Of a DNA stretch of 64,000 bases, positions 27,343 to 35,514 are shown one piece after another. Under the pieces are notes generated by a model. That model was not told where the DNA came from. It saw only the letters and a program-made list of their open reading frames with translations, and did not search any database. The position numbers and the translations under genes are program-made. The stretch covers positions 45,105 to 109,104 of the forward strand of contig JALSJQ010000005.1 in NCBI GenBank assembly GCA_026989275.1. Reading direction: 5' to 3'. How positions within the stretch are numbered: position 1 is the first letter of the stretch; every line of letters begins with the position of its first letter. This stretch comes from Albidovulum sp. GTDB lineage: Bacteria > Pseudomonadota > Alphaproteobacteria > Rhodobacterales > Rhodobacteraceae.

Positions 27343-29313
27343 ATGCGGTGGTTCGTGCGGCTGGTCGTGCTGGCGGTGCTCCTGGTGGCGCTGGCTCTCG
27401 GAGCGCTCTTCCTTCTGCCGGCCGACCGGATCGGCCGCATCGCCGCCGCCACGCTTTCGCAGGCGCTCGGGGCCGAAGTGCGCTTCGAGGGGGGCGTGAA
27501 GCCTTCGCTCCTGCCCTTCGGGGTGGCGGCGAAGGGGCTCGTGATCCGCCGGGACGGAAAGGTGCTCCTCGAGGCGGAGAAGATGAGCGTCGGCATCGCG
27601 CCGATGCGGCTGCTCTCGGGGGCGGTGAAGATTCGCCGAATCACGATCGAGGGGGCGGATGTGCGCGTAAGTCGCGCCGGGGACGGGAAGATCGACTGGC
27701 TCGCTCTCGGCGCAGGCGGAGAGGAGGGCCCGGCCGGGCCTGCGCCGGAGCAGGGGCCGGCCGCGGCCGGGAGCGGGGCGCCCATCGACGGGATCGACCG
27801 CATCATCCTCCTTCGCAGCCGCCTTGTCTGGGACGACCGGCCGCTCGACCGGCGCTTCGTGATCGACGGGCTCGGGCTCGAGGCCACGCTGCCGGCGCTT
27901 GCCGGGCCGATCGAGGCGACGCTCACGGGGCGGATCGAGGGGCGGTTGCAGCAGGTTTCGCTCCGCCTTTCGCCGGCCGGTGCGCTTTTCTCGGGCGGGC
28001 GCGCCGACTTCTCCCTCGCGCTCGACGGCGCCTATCTCGAGGGCGCGCTCGCGGGGCGGATCGACATGGGCGCCGCCGCCCTTTCGGCCACGGGCGAGGT
28101 GCGGGCGCCGAATCTGCCGGCGCTTCTGGCGCTGACCGGCGCGTCCGTCGATCTGCCGCCGCCGCTCCTGCGGGTTTCGCTCGGGGGCGAAATGGCCTGG
28201 CAGGGGGGCCGTTTCAGCCTTCGCAAGGGGCGCCTCGGCCTCGGGCGGCAGGTGCTGACGGGAGATGCCGATCTCGCGTTCGGGAGCGCACGGCCGAAAC
28301 TCGTGGCCCGGCTTGCGGCCGGGCGTCTCGATCTGGCTCCCTTCACCCGCGCCGGCAGGGGGGGTGGCGGCGGAGAGGGCAGCGCGGCCACCGGGGGCGG
28401 CGGCGCTTTCGATCCGGCCCTGCTCCACCGGCTCGATGCCGACGTGAAGCTGACCGTCGGCACCCTCGGCCATGGCGCGGTGACGGCGGCGGATGTCGCT
28501 ATTGCCGCCACGCTCGAGCGCGGGCGGCTGGTGGTCGATCTTGCGCGGGCCGGCATCTATGGCGGCGGGGTGAGCGGCCGCTGGGTGCTCAATGGCCGCA
28601 AGGGGCTCTCGACCGCGCTCAGGGCACGGATCACCAATGTCGCCCTGCGGCCGCTGCTGATGGCGAGCGTTGGCTTCGACCGGCTCGAAGGGCCGCTCTC
28701 GGGCGAGATCGACGTGCTCGGGGCGGGGCGCTCCCTGCCGGCGATCCTGCGCAGCCTGCGGGGCTCGGCCCGAATGTCGATCGGCAAGGGGGAGCTCGTC
28801 GGCTTCGATCTTCTGGGCATGATCCTGCGGCTCGATCCGAATTATCGCGGGCAGGGCAACAAGACCATCTTCGATCGGGTGACGGCGAATTTCTCCATCC
28901 GGCGCGGTGTGGCCTCGACCGACGATTTCCGCCTTCTCGGCCCGCTTGTCGATGTCGCCGGCAAGGGCACGATCGATCTGGCCGGGCAGAGCCTCGACAT
29001 GGTGCTGACGGCCACCCGGCTCGACCCGGCTACGGGAGCGGCAAAGACCGGTGCGCTGACGGTGCCGGTGCGCATCACCGGTCCGTGGCGGGGGCCGGCG
29101 GTGATTCCGCTCCTCGATCGGGCATCGGGCAGGATCGGCGGCGTCGATCTTCAGGAAGAGAAGAAGAAGCTTGAGGCACAGGCGAAGAAGGCGCTGGCGG
29201 ACAAGATCGGCGTGCCGGCCCCGGCGCAGGGGCAGAACCCCGAGGCGCTGCTGCGAAGAAAGATCGAGCAGGAAGCGGCGAGGGCCCTTGGCGGCCTGCT
29301 CGGCGCGCAGTAG
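27343..29313 (+). CDS. AsmA family protein
   Basis: The 656-residue protein has one N-terminal transmembrane helix (FVRLVVLAVLLVALALGALF, 4-23) and a large periplasmic part. The opening (DRIGRIAAATLSQALGAEVRFEGGVKPS) and the C-terminal block GELVGFDLLGMILRLD to DDFRLLGPLVDVAGKGTIDLA are AsmA hallmarks. AsmA-like proteins form repeat beta-groove structures thought to move phospholipids between membranes. A Gly/Pro/Ala-rich linker near residue 125 separates the N-terminal domain. GGGAGAG precedes the ATG at 27343. Followed by a long non-coding stretch. Confidence 0.93.
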   Translation: MRWFVRLVVLAVLLVALALGALFLLPADRIGRIAAATLSQALGAEVRFEGGVKPSLLPFGVAAKGLVIRRDGKVLLEAEKMSVGIAPMRLLSGAVKIRRITIEGADVRVSRAGDGKIDWLALGAGGEEGPAGPAPEQGPAAAGSGAPIDGIDRIILLRSRLVWDDRPLDRRFVIDGLGLEATLPALAGPIEATLTGRIEGRLQQVSLRLSPAGALFSGGRADFSLALDGAYLEGALAGRIDMGAAALSATGEVRAPNLPALLALTGASVDLPPPLLRVSLGGEMAWQGGRFSLRKGRLGLGRQVLTGDADLAFGSARPKLVARLAAGRLDLAPFTRAGRGGGGGEGSAATGGGGAFDPALLHRLDADVKLTVGTLGHGAVTAADVAIAATLERGRLVVDLARAGIYGGGVSGRWVLNGRKGLSTALRARITNVALRPLLMASVGFDRLEGPLSGEIDVLGAGRSLPAILRSLRGSARMSIGKGELVGFDLLGMILRLDPNYRGQGNKTIFDRVTANFSIRRGVASTDDFRLLGPLVDVAGKGTIDLAGQSLDMVLTATRLDPATGAAKTGALTVPVRITGPWRGPAVIPLLDRASGRIGGVDLQEEKKKLEAQAKKALADKIGVPAPAQGQNPEALLRRKIEQEAARALGGLLGAQ

Positions 29314-30303
29314 CGGCCGGTGGTCGGACAGGAACGGCCGGCGCGTGCATGACGGCGGAACGGTGCTGCCGAAGCCCGGTCGGGGGTGGGGCCGGGTTGG
29401 CCGGGGCGCGACAATCACCCCCCGTTCCGGCCGGCGCTTTCGCCCTCGCCGTGTGGCGAACCGGCGCTTTCCCCGCATCGCCGGAGAAGAAGCGGAGGGC
29501 GCCCCACCGGCTCGGCCCGTGCATTCCGGTGCGCCGCTCGTGCGGGAGAGGCGCAGCGCAATCGAAAGGCCGTGCCCGGCTTCCCTGCTGCCCCGCCCGC
29601 GCGGGAGAGGGGGCATGCCGGGCGGACCGGATCGAGAAGCAGAGACCCGGCGCGCCGCCCGTGCGGGAGAAGGCTCGTTGTCTCGTCTCCTTTCTGCCTG
29701 TCCTTTCCGCCTGGCAAGACCCGGCGCTCCGCCCGCGCAGGGAAGGTCGGTGGGGACGCGGGAGATATGCCCCGGCTTCCCTGCTGCTCCGCCCGTGCGG
29801 GAGAGGGCATATCGCTTCCGAACCTGTCCTTTCAGGCAAGCCCGGCGCTTGCGCGGGGAGAGGGTGGGAGTGCCACTTGATGATCCCCTCTGACGACAGC
29901 CCGGCACTCCGCGCGCGGGGACGCGCGGGGAGAGGGTGTGTTCCTGTGCGATGTCCTTGTTCCCCTCCGATCGCAGTCTCCCTCGGGGGAGGAGCCGCGA
30001 AATCCCGGGGCAGGTTGCGCTGCCTGTCGTTTTCGGGCGGTGTCGCGCAGCCTGCACCCGATGGTCGCCCCCCGAATGGGCCGGGGTGCGGTTGCCGGAA
30101 GGGGCGGAGGGCGCATGGCCGACCGATGTGCGACTGCCGGGGTGAACACGGTGCCGGCGGTGTAACGGTGCCGGCTGTCGATTTCCTGTTTCGCCCCGCG
30201 GGGGATGCGGTTAGGTAGGGGCGATGCGCATGAACCTGCGGCCGGTTCGGGAGGGCCGGCGTCTGCGGGGGCTGCCTCGACCGGTCATGCCCGTGGAGCG
30301 CGA
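29314..30303. other. Long non-coding stretch (about 1 kb) with repeats
   Basis: No believable gene lies in these 990 bases. All six frames are often open here, but only because of GC content; the encoded sequences are Arg/Pro/Ala-rich with no motif. The middle holds a repeat array (29526-29937). The part after 29940 has few distinguishing features. Confidence 0.6.
29526..29937. repeat. Array of seven degenerate GC-rich hairpin repeats
   Basis: At least seven related units occur at irregular spacing: 29526-29551, 29575-29615, 29646-29674, 29720-29746, 29771-29810, 29841-29864 and 29900-29937. A rough consensus is CCCGGC-N-CTCCGCCCGYGCGGGAGAGGG, the central part CCGC-CCGY-GCGG being able to fold into a small hairpin. 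The second and fifth units also share CCCGGCTTCCCTGCTGC; the fourth and sixth share an upstream CTGTCCTTTC. The units resemble intergenic palindromes scattered in proteobacterial genomes. A related copy is seen near 16.66 kb. Confidence 0.65.
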
Positions 30304-30921
30304 ATGATGATGAACAGGCGTTTCTTCCTTCTGGGGTCGGCGGCGTTGCTTTCGGCCTGTGCCGAATCGAAATGGGCACCGGACGAGGCTGTCATGAAGG
30401 CGGCCTATCACGACCCGGGGCCGCCCTCGATCACCCTGATCACCGCGATCAACAATCGCAACGGTCAGGGAGGGCATTCGGCGCTGCTCATCAACGCGTC
30501 CCAGAGGGTGCTGTTCGATCCGGCAGGTACCTGGTGGCACCGCACCGTTCCCGAGCGCAACGACGTGCTCTACGGCATCACCCCCACCATGTGGAAGTTC
30601 TACGTCGATTACCATGCCCGCAAGACCTACCATGTGGTGTTGCAGACCAGGGAGGTGCCGGCCGAAGTGGCGGAGGAGGCCAAACGGCTGGTCGAGGCCA
30701 ACGGGGCCGTGGCCAAGGCCCATTGCGCCTATGCCACGAGCGGGATCCTGCGGAAGCTGCCCGGGTTCGAGAGCCTGCCGCGCACCTATTTTCCGCACAA
30801 GCTGATGGCGGCCTTCGCCGAGCTGCCCGGCGTGAGGACCGAAAGGATCTATCAGGACGACGGCGACAACAACAAGGCACTCCTCGCCGCCCAGCAGAAC
30901 ATGCCGGTCGGGGCCAATTGA
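30304..30921 (+). CDS. Lipoprotein, possibly a permuted papain-fold (NlpC-like) enzyme
   Basis: The 205-residue protein has a lipoprotein signal (RRFFLLGSAALLSAC, lipid cysteine at residue 19). The mature domain has GGHSALLINASQRVLFDPAGTWW (about 58-80) and later AHCAYATSGILRKLPGF (about 138-155). A histidine in a GHSALLI-like strand ahead of a cysteine at a helix start is the order found in circularly permuted NlpC/P60-type hydrolases. That assignment is inference. Three ATGs in a row give starts at 30304, 30307 or 30310. No close operon partner. Confidence 0.65.
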   Translation: MMMNRRFFLLGSAALLSACAESKWAPDEAVMKAAYHDPGPPSITLITAINNRNGQGGHSALLINASQRVLFDPAGTWWHRTVPERNDVLYGITPTMWKFYVDYHARKTYHVVLQTREVPAEVAEEAKRLVEANGAVAKAHCAYATSGILRKLPGFESLPRTYFPHKLMAAFAELPGVRTERIYQDDGDNNKALLAAQQNMPVGAN

Positions 30922-31314
30922 ACTGTCGCCCAGGGCGGGGCCGATCGCGCCGTTGCGCCCGGGTCATCGCGCCGCTGCGCCGCCGGGCGGGCATCTGCCG
31001 TCCGGATCCTGCCCTTCCCGGCGCCTCTCGCGGCGGGCGGGCCCGCAGGCGGCGCGTGAAGGGGCCTGCGCATGCGGCTCTTCTTTTCCTTCCGCTTCGT
31101 CTTCTCTCGCTCCTCTCCTTTCGCCCGGTTGTCGCCCGGCTTGCGGACAGGCGGCATGATTCGTCGAATCGCGTGGCACGGGTGGCGGGGGCGTGCTTCC
31201 GCGGCCCCTTCCATGATGGCAACCGAACCTTTCCGAAAGGTTGACGTCGGCGCCTTTTCATCCCTTTCCCCGGCCGTCTTCGCAAACGGACGGCCCCCTG
31301 CGCCGGTCGGCATG
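30922..31314. other. Intergenic region with two small palindromes
   Basis: Nothing gene-like is seen. Two short palindromes occur, GATTCG-T-CGAATC (31158-31170) and AACCTTT-CCG-AAAGGTT (31226-31242). Their roles are unknown. The rpsU terminator adjoins the right end. Confidence 0.45.
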
Positions 31315-31339
31315 AAAAAACCCCCGGCAGGGCCGGGGG
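31315..31339 (-). terminator. Intrinsic terminator of rpsU
   Basis: On the minus strand, CCCCCGGC pairs with GCCGGGGG (8 bp, loop CCT) and is followed by six Ts. It lies about 42 bases after the rpsU stop, a textbook rho-independent terminator. Confidence 0.9.
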
Positions 31340-31380
31340 TCGTGGCGCCTCGGCGCCGGTTCGCTGTCGCTCGGGGAAGG

Positions 31381-31587
31381 TCAGAGCAGACCTTCGCGCT
31401 GGGCCTTCTTGCGCGCCAGCTTGCGGGCCCGGCGAATCGCCTCGGCACGCTCGCGCTTGCGGCGCTCCGACGGCTTTTCGTAATACTGACGGAGCTTCAT
31501 CTCGCGGAAGATGCCCTCGCGCTGCATCTTCTTCTTCAGGGCCCGAAGCGCCTGATCGACATTGTTGTCGCGAACCTGTACCTGCAT
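31381..31587 (-). CDS. rpsU: 30S ribosomal protein S21
   Basis: The 68-residue protein is S21, a small basic protein of the 30S subunit needed for translation initiation. It opens with [20 protein letters not shown] and continues with [20 protein letters not shown], both family hallmarks, and ends in a Lys/Arg-rich helix. The start at 31587 has AAGGTGG upstream; an in-frame ATG at 31623 would add 12 unlikely residues. Single-gene transcript with its own terminator. Confidence 0.98.
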   Translation of the reverse strand: MQVQVRDNNVDQALRALKKKMQREGIFREMKLRQYYEKPSERRKRERAEAIRRARKLARKKAQREGLL

Positions 31588-31736
31588 GGAATAGTCACCA
31601 CCTTTCCGAAGTTGGAGTTGCACATGATTGCAGGAGCGGCTCCTTTAGCAGCTGTTCGCGCCCTTGTCCATCGCATCGGGCGGCCGGGGCGGTGCCGGCC
31701 GCTTCGGGTGGTTGCGGCGGCAGAAGGGAGGGTGGC

Positions 31737-32426
31737 ATGATCGACGAGGAGAACACCCGGCTCTGTCTCGCGCGCGCGGCGGCGCCCCATGCGGTCTTCG
31801 ACGGCTGGGGAGAGGCGGCGCTGCGGGCCGCGGCCGCGGAAGTCGGGGTCGAGGAGCGCTTCGCCCGCTCGCTTTTCCCGCGGGGGGGTGTCGATCTGGC
31901 GCGCGCCTTCCACCGCTGGGGCGACCGGGAGCTCCTGCGCCGCTGGCCGGCCCGGCCGGTGGACAACCTGCGCTATCGCGACAGGGTTCGCGAGGCGGTG
32001 ATGCTCCGTCTCGAGATCGTCACCCCCGAGCGCGAGGCGGTGCGCCGCGCGGCCGCCCTCTTCGCCCTGCCACCCAACCTGCCCTATGGCGCCGAGGCCG
32101 CCTGGCAGAGCGCCGACGCGGTCTGGACCGCCCTGGGCGATCGTTCCGAGGACATGAACTGGCACACCAAGCGGCTGATGCTGGCGGGCATCTTCTCGGC
32201 CACGGTGCTGGCCTGGCTGGGGGACGAAAGCCCCGATCTTGCCGCCACGCGGGCCTTTCTCGAGCGGCGGATCGACGAGGTGATGGCGATCGAGAAGCTG
32301 AAGGGGCGGCTGCGGGCCGGCCCTCTCGGCCCGCTTCTGGGGCGGATCGAGCGGGCGCCGTTCCTGGCCCGGCCTCGCCCCCGTGCCGACCTGCCGGGCC
32401 GGCTGGCGCCGGAGCAGGAGCGCTGA
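31737..32426 (+). CDS. COQ9 family protein (ubiquinone biosynthesis)
   Basis: The 229-residue protein matches COQ9, a lipid-binding helper of ubiquinone biosynthesis with a TetR-like all-helical fold. Indicators are the start ARAAAPHAVFDGWGEAALRAAA, the PRGGVDLARAFHRWGDREL segment, and the C-terminal SEDMNWHTKRLMLAGIFSATVLAWLGDES block that is the family signature. AGGGAGG precedes the ATG. A quinone oxidoreductase gene follows, giving the pair a shared quinone theme. Confidence 0.92.
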   Translation: MIDEENTRLCLARAAAPHAVFDGWGEAALRAAAAEVGVEERFARSLFPRGGVDLARAFHRWGDRELLRRWPARPVDNLRYRDRVREAVMLRLEIVTPEREAVRRAAALFALPPNLPYGAEAAWQSADAVWTALGDRSEDMNWHTKRLMLAGIFSATVLAWLGDESPDLAATRAFLERRIDEVMAIEKLKGRLRAGPLGPLLGRIERAPFLARPRPRADLPGRLAPEQER

Positions 32427-32486
32427 GGAGGCGACGTCGGGAATGATGCCGCGCGAAAGGCACGAAGGGGAAAGGTGGAGGCAAGG

Positions 32487-33509
32487 ATGAAGGACGGGAA
32501 GATGCGCGTTGTCGAGATCGGCGCGCCGGGAGGGCCCGAAGTGCTACGCCCCGCGATGCGGCCCGTGCCGACTCCGGGCTGGCGGCAGATTCGCATCCGC
32601 GTGGCGGCGGCCGGGGTCAACCGGCCCGACGCGCTCCAGCGGGCGGGGCTCTATGCGCCGCCCCCCGGCGCTTCCGATCTGCCGGGGCTCGAGGCGGCGG
32701 GGATCGTCGATGCCGTCGGCCCCGGCGTCCAGCGCTGGCAGCCGGGCGATGCCGTCACCGCGCTTCTGCCCGGCGGCGGCTATGGCGAAGCGGTGGTGAC
32801 CCATGAGGACCACGCCCTGCCGGTTCCGGAAGATCTCGACTGGGTCGCGGCGGCGGCGCTGCCCGAGACGCTCTTCACCGTCTGGTCCAACCTCTTCATG
32901 CGGGCGCGGTTGCGGGCCGGAGAGACGCTGCTCGTCCATGGCGGCGGCTCCGGCATCGGCACGACGGCGATCCAGCTTGCCACCGCGCTCGGAGTGCGGG
33001 TCTTCGCCACCGCCGGCTCCGGGAGGAAATGCCGCGCCGCCGCGGCGCTCGGCGCAGCCCGGGCGATCGACTACCGCAGGGAGGATTTCGTCGCGGTGGT
33101 GCGGGAGGCGACGGCCGGACGCGGTGCCGATGTCATTCTCGACATGGTCGGTGGCGATTACCTCGCACGCAATCTCAGGGCGCTGGCCGAGGAGGGGCGG
33201 CTGGTGCAGATCGCCTTCCTCGAGGGGGCGAAGGTCACGGCCAATCTCGCCGGCATGATGATGCGGCGCCAGACCATCACCGGCTCGACCCTGCGGCCCC
33301 GGTCGGACCTGGTCAAGGGGCGGATCCGCGAGGAGATCGAGGCCCGCGTCTGGCCGCTGGTGGGGGCGGGGCGCATTCGCCCGCTGATCGACAGCACCTT
33401 TCCGCTCGACGAGGCGGACCGGGCCCATGCCCGCATGGAGAGCGGAGCCCATATCGGCAAGATCGTGCTCGAAGTGGCCGACCTGCCGCGCAAGGTGCGT
33501 GCCGCATGA
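32487..33509 (+). CDS. NAD(P)H quinone oxidoreductase, zinc-free MDR family
   Basis: The 340-residue protein belongs to the zinc-independent medium-chain reductases of the quinone-oxidoreductase/PIG3 group. Markers are AAGVNRPDALQRAGLYAPPP (about 46-65), LPETLFTVWSNLF (about 125-137), the NADPH-binding LVHGGGSGIGTTAIQLA (about 150-166), and MVGGDYLARNL. No catalytic zinc ligands are present. I chose the ATG at 32487 (GGAGG upstream) over the GTG at 32475. Its stop overlaps the RNase T2 start. Confidence 0.92.
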   Translation: MKDGKMRVVEIGAPGGPEVLRPAMRPVPTPGWRQIRIRVAAAGVNRPDALQRAGLYAPPPGASDLPGLEAAGIVDAVGPGVQRWQPGDAVTALLPGGGYGEAVVTHEDHALPVPEDLDWVAAAALPETLFTVWSNLFMRARLRAGETLLVHGGGSGIGTTAIQLATALGVRVFATAGSGRKCRAAAALGAARAIDYRREDFVAVVREATAGRGADVILDMVGGDYLARNLRALAEEGRLVQIAFLEGAKVTANLAGMMMRRQTITGSTLRPRSDLVKGRIREEIEARVWPLVGAGRIRPLIDSTFPLDEADRAHARMESGAHIGKIVLEVADLPRKVRAA

Positions 33510-34291
33510 GCGGGGCACGGGCCGAAGGGACGGCGGGCCGGGAAGGTCGGGCAGGGCGGGGCGGCGCCGTCACAACCTTCCGTCGCGGCCCGACCGCCTT
33601 TTCGGGGGTGTTCCCGCTGGTCCGATGGCGGCGAAGAAGGCCCTTCCGCCCCTTCCCGATCCTTGCCGTCCTCCTGTTCGCGTTCGCGCCGTCGGCCGTG
33701 GCCCGGGAAATCCGCGGGGCGCCGGCGGGGGATTTCGACGGCTACATCCTTGCGCTCAGCTGGTCGCCCACCTGGTGCGCCCTCGAGGGCCGGAGCGGGG
33801 CGGCCCAGTGCGACCCCGCGGCCGATACCGGTTTCATCGTGCACGGGCTCTGGCCCCAGAAGGGCGATGACTGGCCGGCCTGGTGCCGCACGGCCCGGCG
33901 CGACCCGACGCGGCGCGAGAGCGCGGCAATGGCCGGTCTCATGGGCTCGGCCGGCCTCGCCTGGTATCAGTGGAAGAAGCATGGGCGCTGCACCGGTCTC
34001 GATCCGGCCGACTATTTCGCCCTGCTCCGCAAGGCGGCCGCCGCCATCCGCCGCCCGGCGATCCTGCGGCGGTTGCGCCGGCCGGTCGATCTGGCGCCAC
34101 GGGTGATCGAGGAGGCGTTTCTCGCCGCCAACCCGCGTCTTTCCCCCGACATGGTCACCGTGACCTGCGAGAAGGGATATATCGACGAGGTGCGGATCTG
34201 TCTCGATCGTGGCCTTCGTCCCGCCATCTGCCCCGAGGCGGCCCGGCGCGACTGCGCCTTGCCGCGGGCGCGGCTGCTGCCGGTCCGCTGA
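33506..34291 (+). CDS. Ribonuclease T2 family protein (secreted)
   Basis: The 261-residue protein has an N-terminal basic/hydrophobic leader ending near residue 67 (PFPILAVLLFAFAPSAVA), then the T2 RNase domain. The first active-site motif is FIVHGLWPQ (H113) and the second is YQWKKHGRC (K158, H159). Most T2 enzymes have glutamate before the tryptophan (EW-x-KHG); here it is glutamine (Q155). The enzyme would cut RNA in the periplasm or outside. Its ATG overlaps the stop of the quinone reductase gene. The leader may be shorter than annotated. Confidence 0.87.
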   Translation: MSGARAEGTAGREGRAGRGGAVTTFRRGPTAFSGVFPLVRWRRRRPFRPFPILAVLLFAFAPSAVAREIRGAPAGDFDGYILALSWSPTWCALEGRSGAAQCDPAADTGFIVHGLWPQKGDDWPAWCRTARRDPTRRESAAMAGLMGSAGLAWYQWKKHGRCTGLDPADYFALLRKAAAAIRRPAILRRLRRPVDLAPRVIEEAFLAANPRLSPDMVTVTCEKGYIDEVRICLDRGLRPAICPEAARRDCALPRARLLPVR

Positions 34292-34581
34292 TGTCGCGTG
34301 ATGTCGCGGGCGCGGCGCTCCTCGCGCTCTGCCGTGGAACGCGGCGCGAGGAGGCGGCCCTGCGGCGCACCGCCTCGCGCTGCGGGGCGACGATCCCGAG
34401 ACGAAGCGCCACCGCCGCCCGAAGAGGCGCCTTCGGCGGATTTGCCCTTTCGCCCGCCGGTCGTTCGCCCTATATAGAAGGCGACCTCCCCCCAGATTGG
34501 AGAGCGCATCCGGGCCCCTGGTCGAGGATGCAGCCGGTTCCCGGCGGGGATGATGCATGTGAATTTCGCGAGGATGCACCC

Positions 34582-35328
34582 ATGGATAGACCGCTGATGC
34601 CCAAGGCGACCGCCGTCTGGCTGGTCGAGAACACCACCCTCACCTTCAAGCAGATCGCCGACTTCACCGGGCTGCACGAGCTCGAGGTGCAGGGCATTGC
34701 CGATGGCGAGGTCGCCCAGGGGATCAAGGGGTTCGATCCGATCGCCAACAACCAGCTCGACCGCGAGGAGATCGAGAAGGGGCAGAAGGATCCGAACTAT
34801 CGCCTCAGGCTCAAGAAGAACCCGCTCTTCGAGGTCGGACGCAAGCGCAAGGGGCCGCGTTACACCCCCCTTTCGAAGCGTCAGGAGCGGCCCTCGGCGA
34901 TCCTGTGGCTGGTGAAGTATCACCCCGAGCTGACCGACGCCCAGATCTGCCGGCTCGTCGGCACCACCAAGCCGACGGTGAAGGCGATCCGCGAACGCAC
35001 CCACTGGAACATCAAGGAGATTCAGCCGGTCGATCCGGTGGCGCTCGGCTTCTGCAAGCAGTCGGAGCTCGACGAGGCGGTGCGCAAGGCCGCCGAGAAG
35101 AAGAAGGCCGAGGGCGGCGATGCGGTGATGAGCGACGAGGAGCGCGCCAGGCTGGTCTCGACCGAGGAATCGCTCGGCGGACGCGAGCCGCGCATTCCCT
35201 CCGCCATCGCCGGACTCGAGGATTTCAGCCTTGGCGGCGCGAGTGCCGACAAGGAGAATCCGGCCGAGGAGATCGACCCCGAAAGCCTCTTCAACCTGCC
35301 GCGACGGGACGAGACGCCCGAAGAGTGA
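34582..35328 (+). CDS. trcR: DUF1013 family cell-cycle regulator TrcR
   Basis: The 248-residue protein is a DUF1013 protein. In Caulobacter this family (TrcR) associates with RNA polymerase and controls cell-cycle genes. The N-terminal domain MPKATAVWLVENTTLTFKQIADFTGLHELEVQGIADGEV and the second helix-turn-helix-like domain (PSAILWLVKYHPELTDAQICRLVGTTKPTVKAIRERTHWN) are family hallmarks. The C-terminus is acidic. The upstream region has a TATATAG element near 34475, possibly a -10. A weak terminator follows. Confidence 0.92.
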   Translation: MDRPLMPKATAVWLVENTTLTFKQIADFTGLHELEVQGIADGEVAQGIKGFDPIANNQLDREEIEKGQKDPNYRLRLKKNPLFEVGRKRKGPRYTPLSKRQERPSAILWLVKYHPELTDAQICRLVGTTKPTVKAIRERTHWNIKEIQPVDPVALGFCKQSELDEAVRKAAEKKKAEGGDAVMSDEERARLVSTEESLGGREPRIPSAIAGLEDFSLGGASADKENPAEEIDPESLFNLPRRDETPEE

Positions 35329-35379
35329 GGCCAGAGCCACCCGCTCGCATGGCGCCAGCCGCGCCCGATGGAAGCCGGG

Positions 35380-35396
35380 CGCCGCAGCGGCGTTTT
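35380..35396 (+). terminator. Weak terminator after trcR
   Basis: A short stem, CGCCG/CGGCG with loop CAG, is followed by TTTT (35393-35396). It lies about 50 bases after the trcR stop. The five-base stem makes this weak. A second hairpin (GGGGCG/CGCCCC, 35499-35513) abuts the stop of the convergent SDR gene. Confidence 0.35.
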
Positions 35397-35514
35397 CGTG
35401 CCGGCGGTTGCCCGAACGGGAATGCAGGATGCGGGTCGGCGATCGGGCCGGGGGCGGCTGCACCAGCGATGAACGCGGCATCGGTCTGGCCGATGGCCGG
35501 GGCGGAGCGCCCCA

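Noticed and set aside
27061..30057. A minus-strand open frame of almost 1,000 codons
   Set aside because: It is antisense to the well-supported AsmA gene and extends through the repeat-filled non-coding stretch. Composition is not protein-like.
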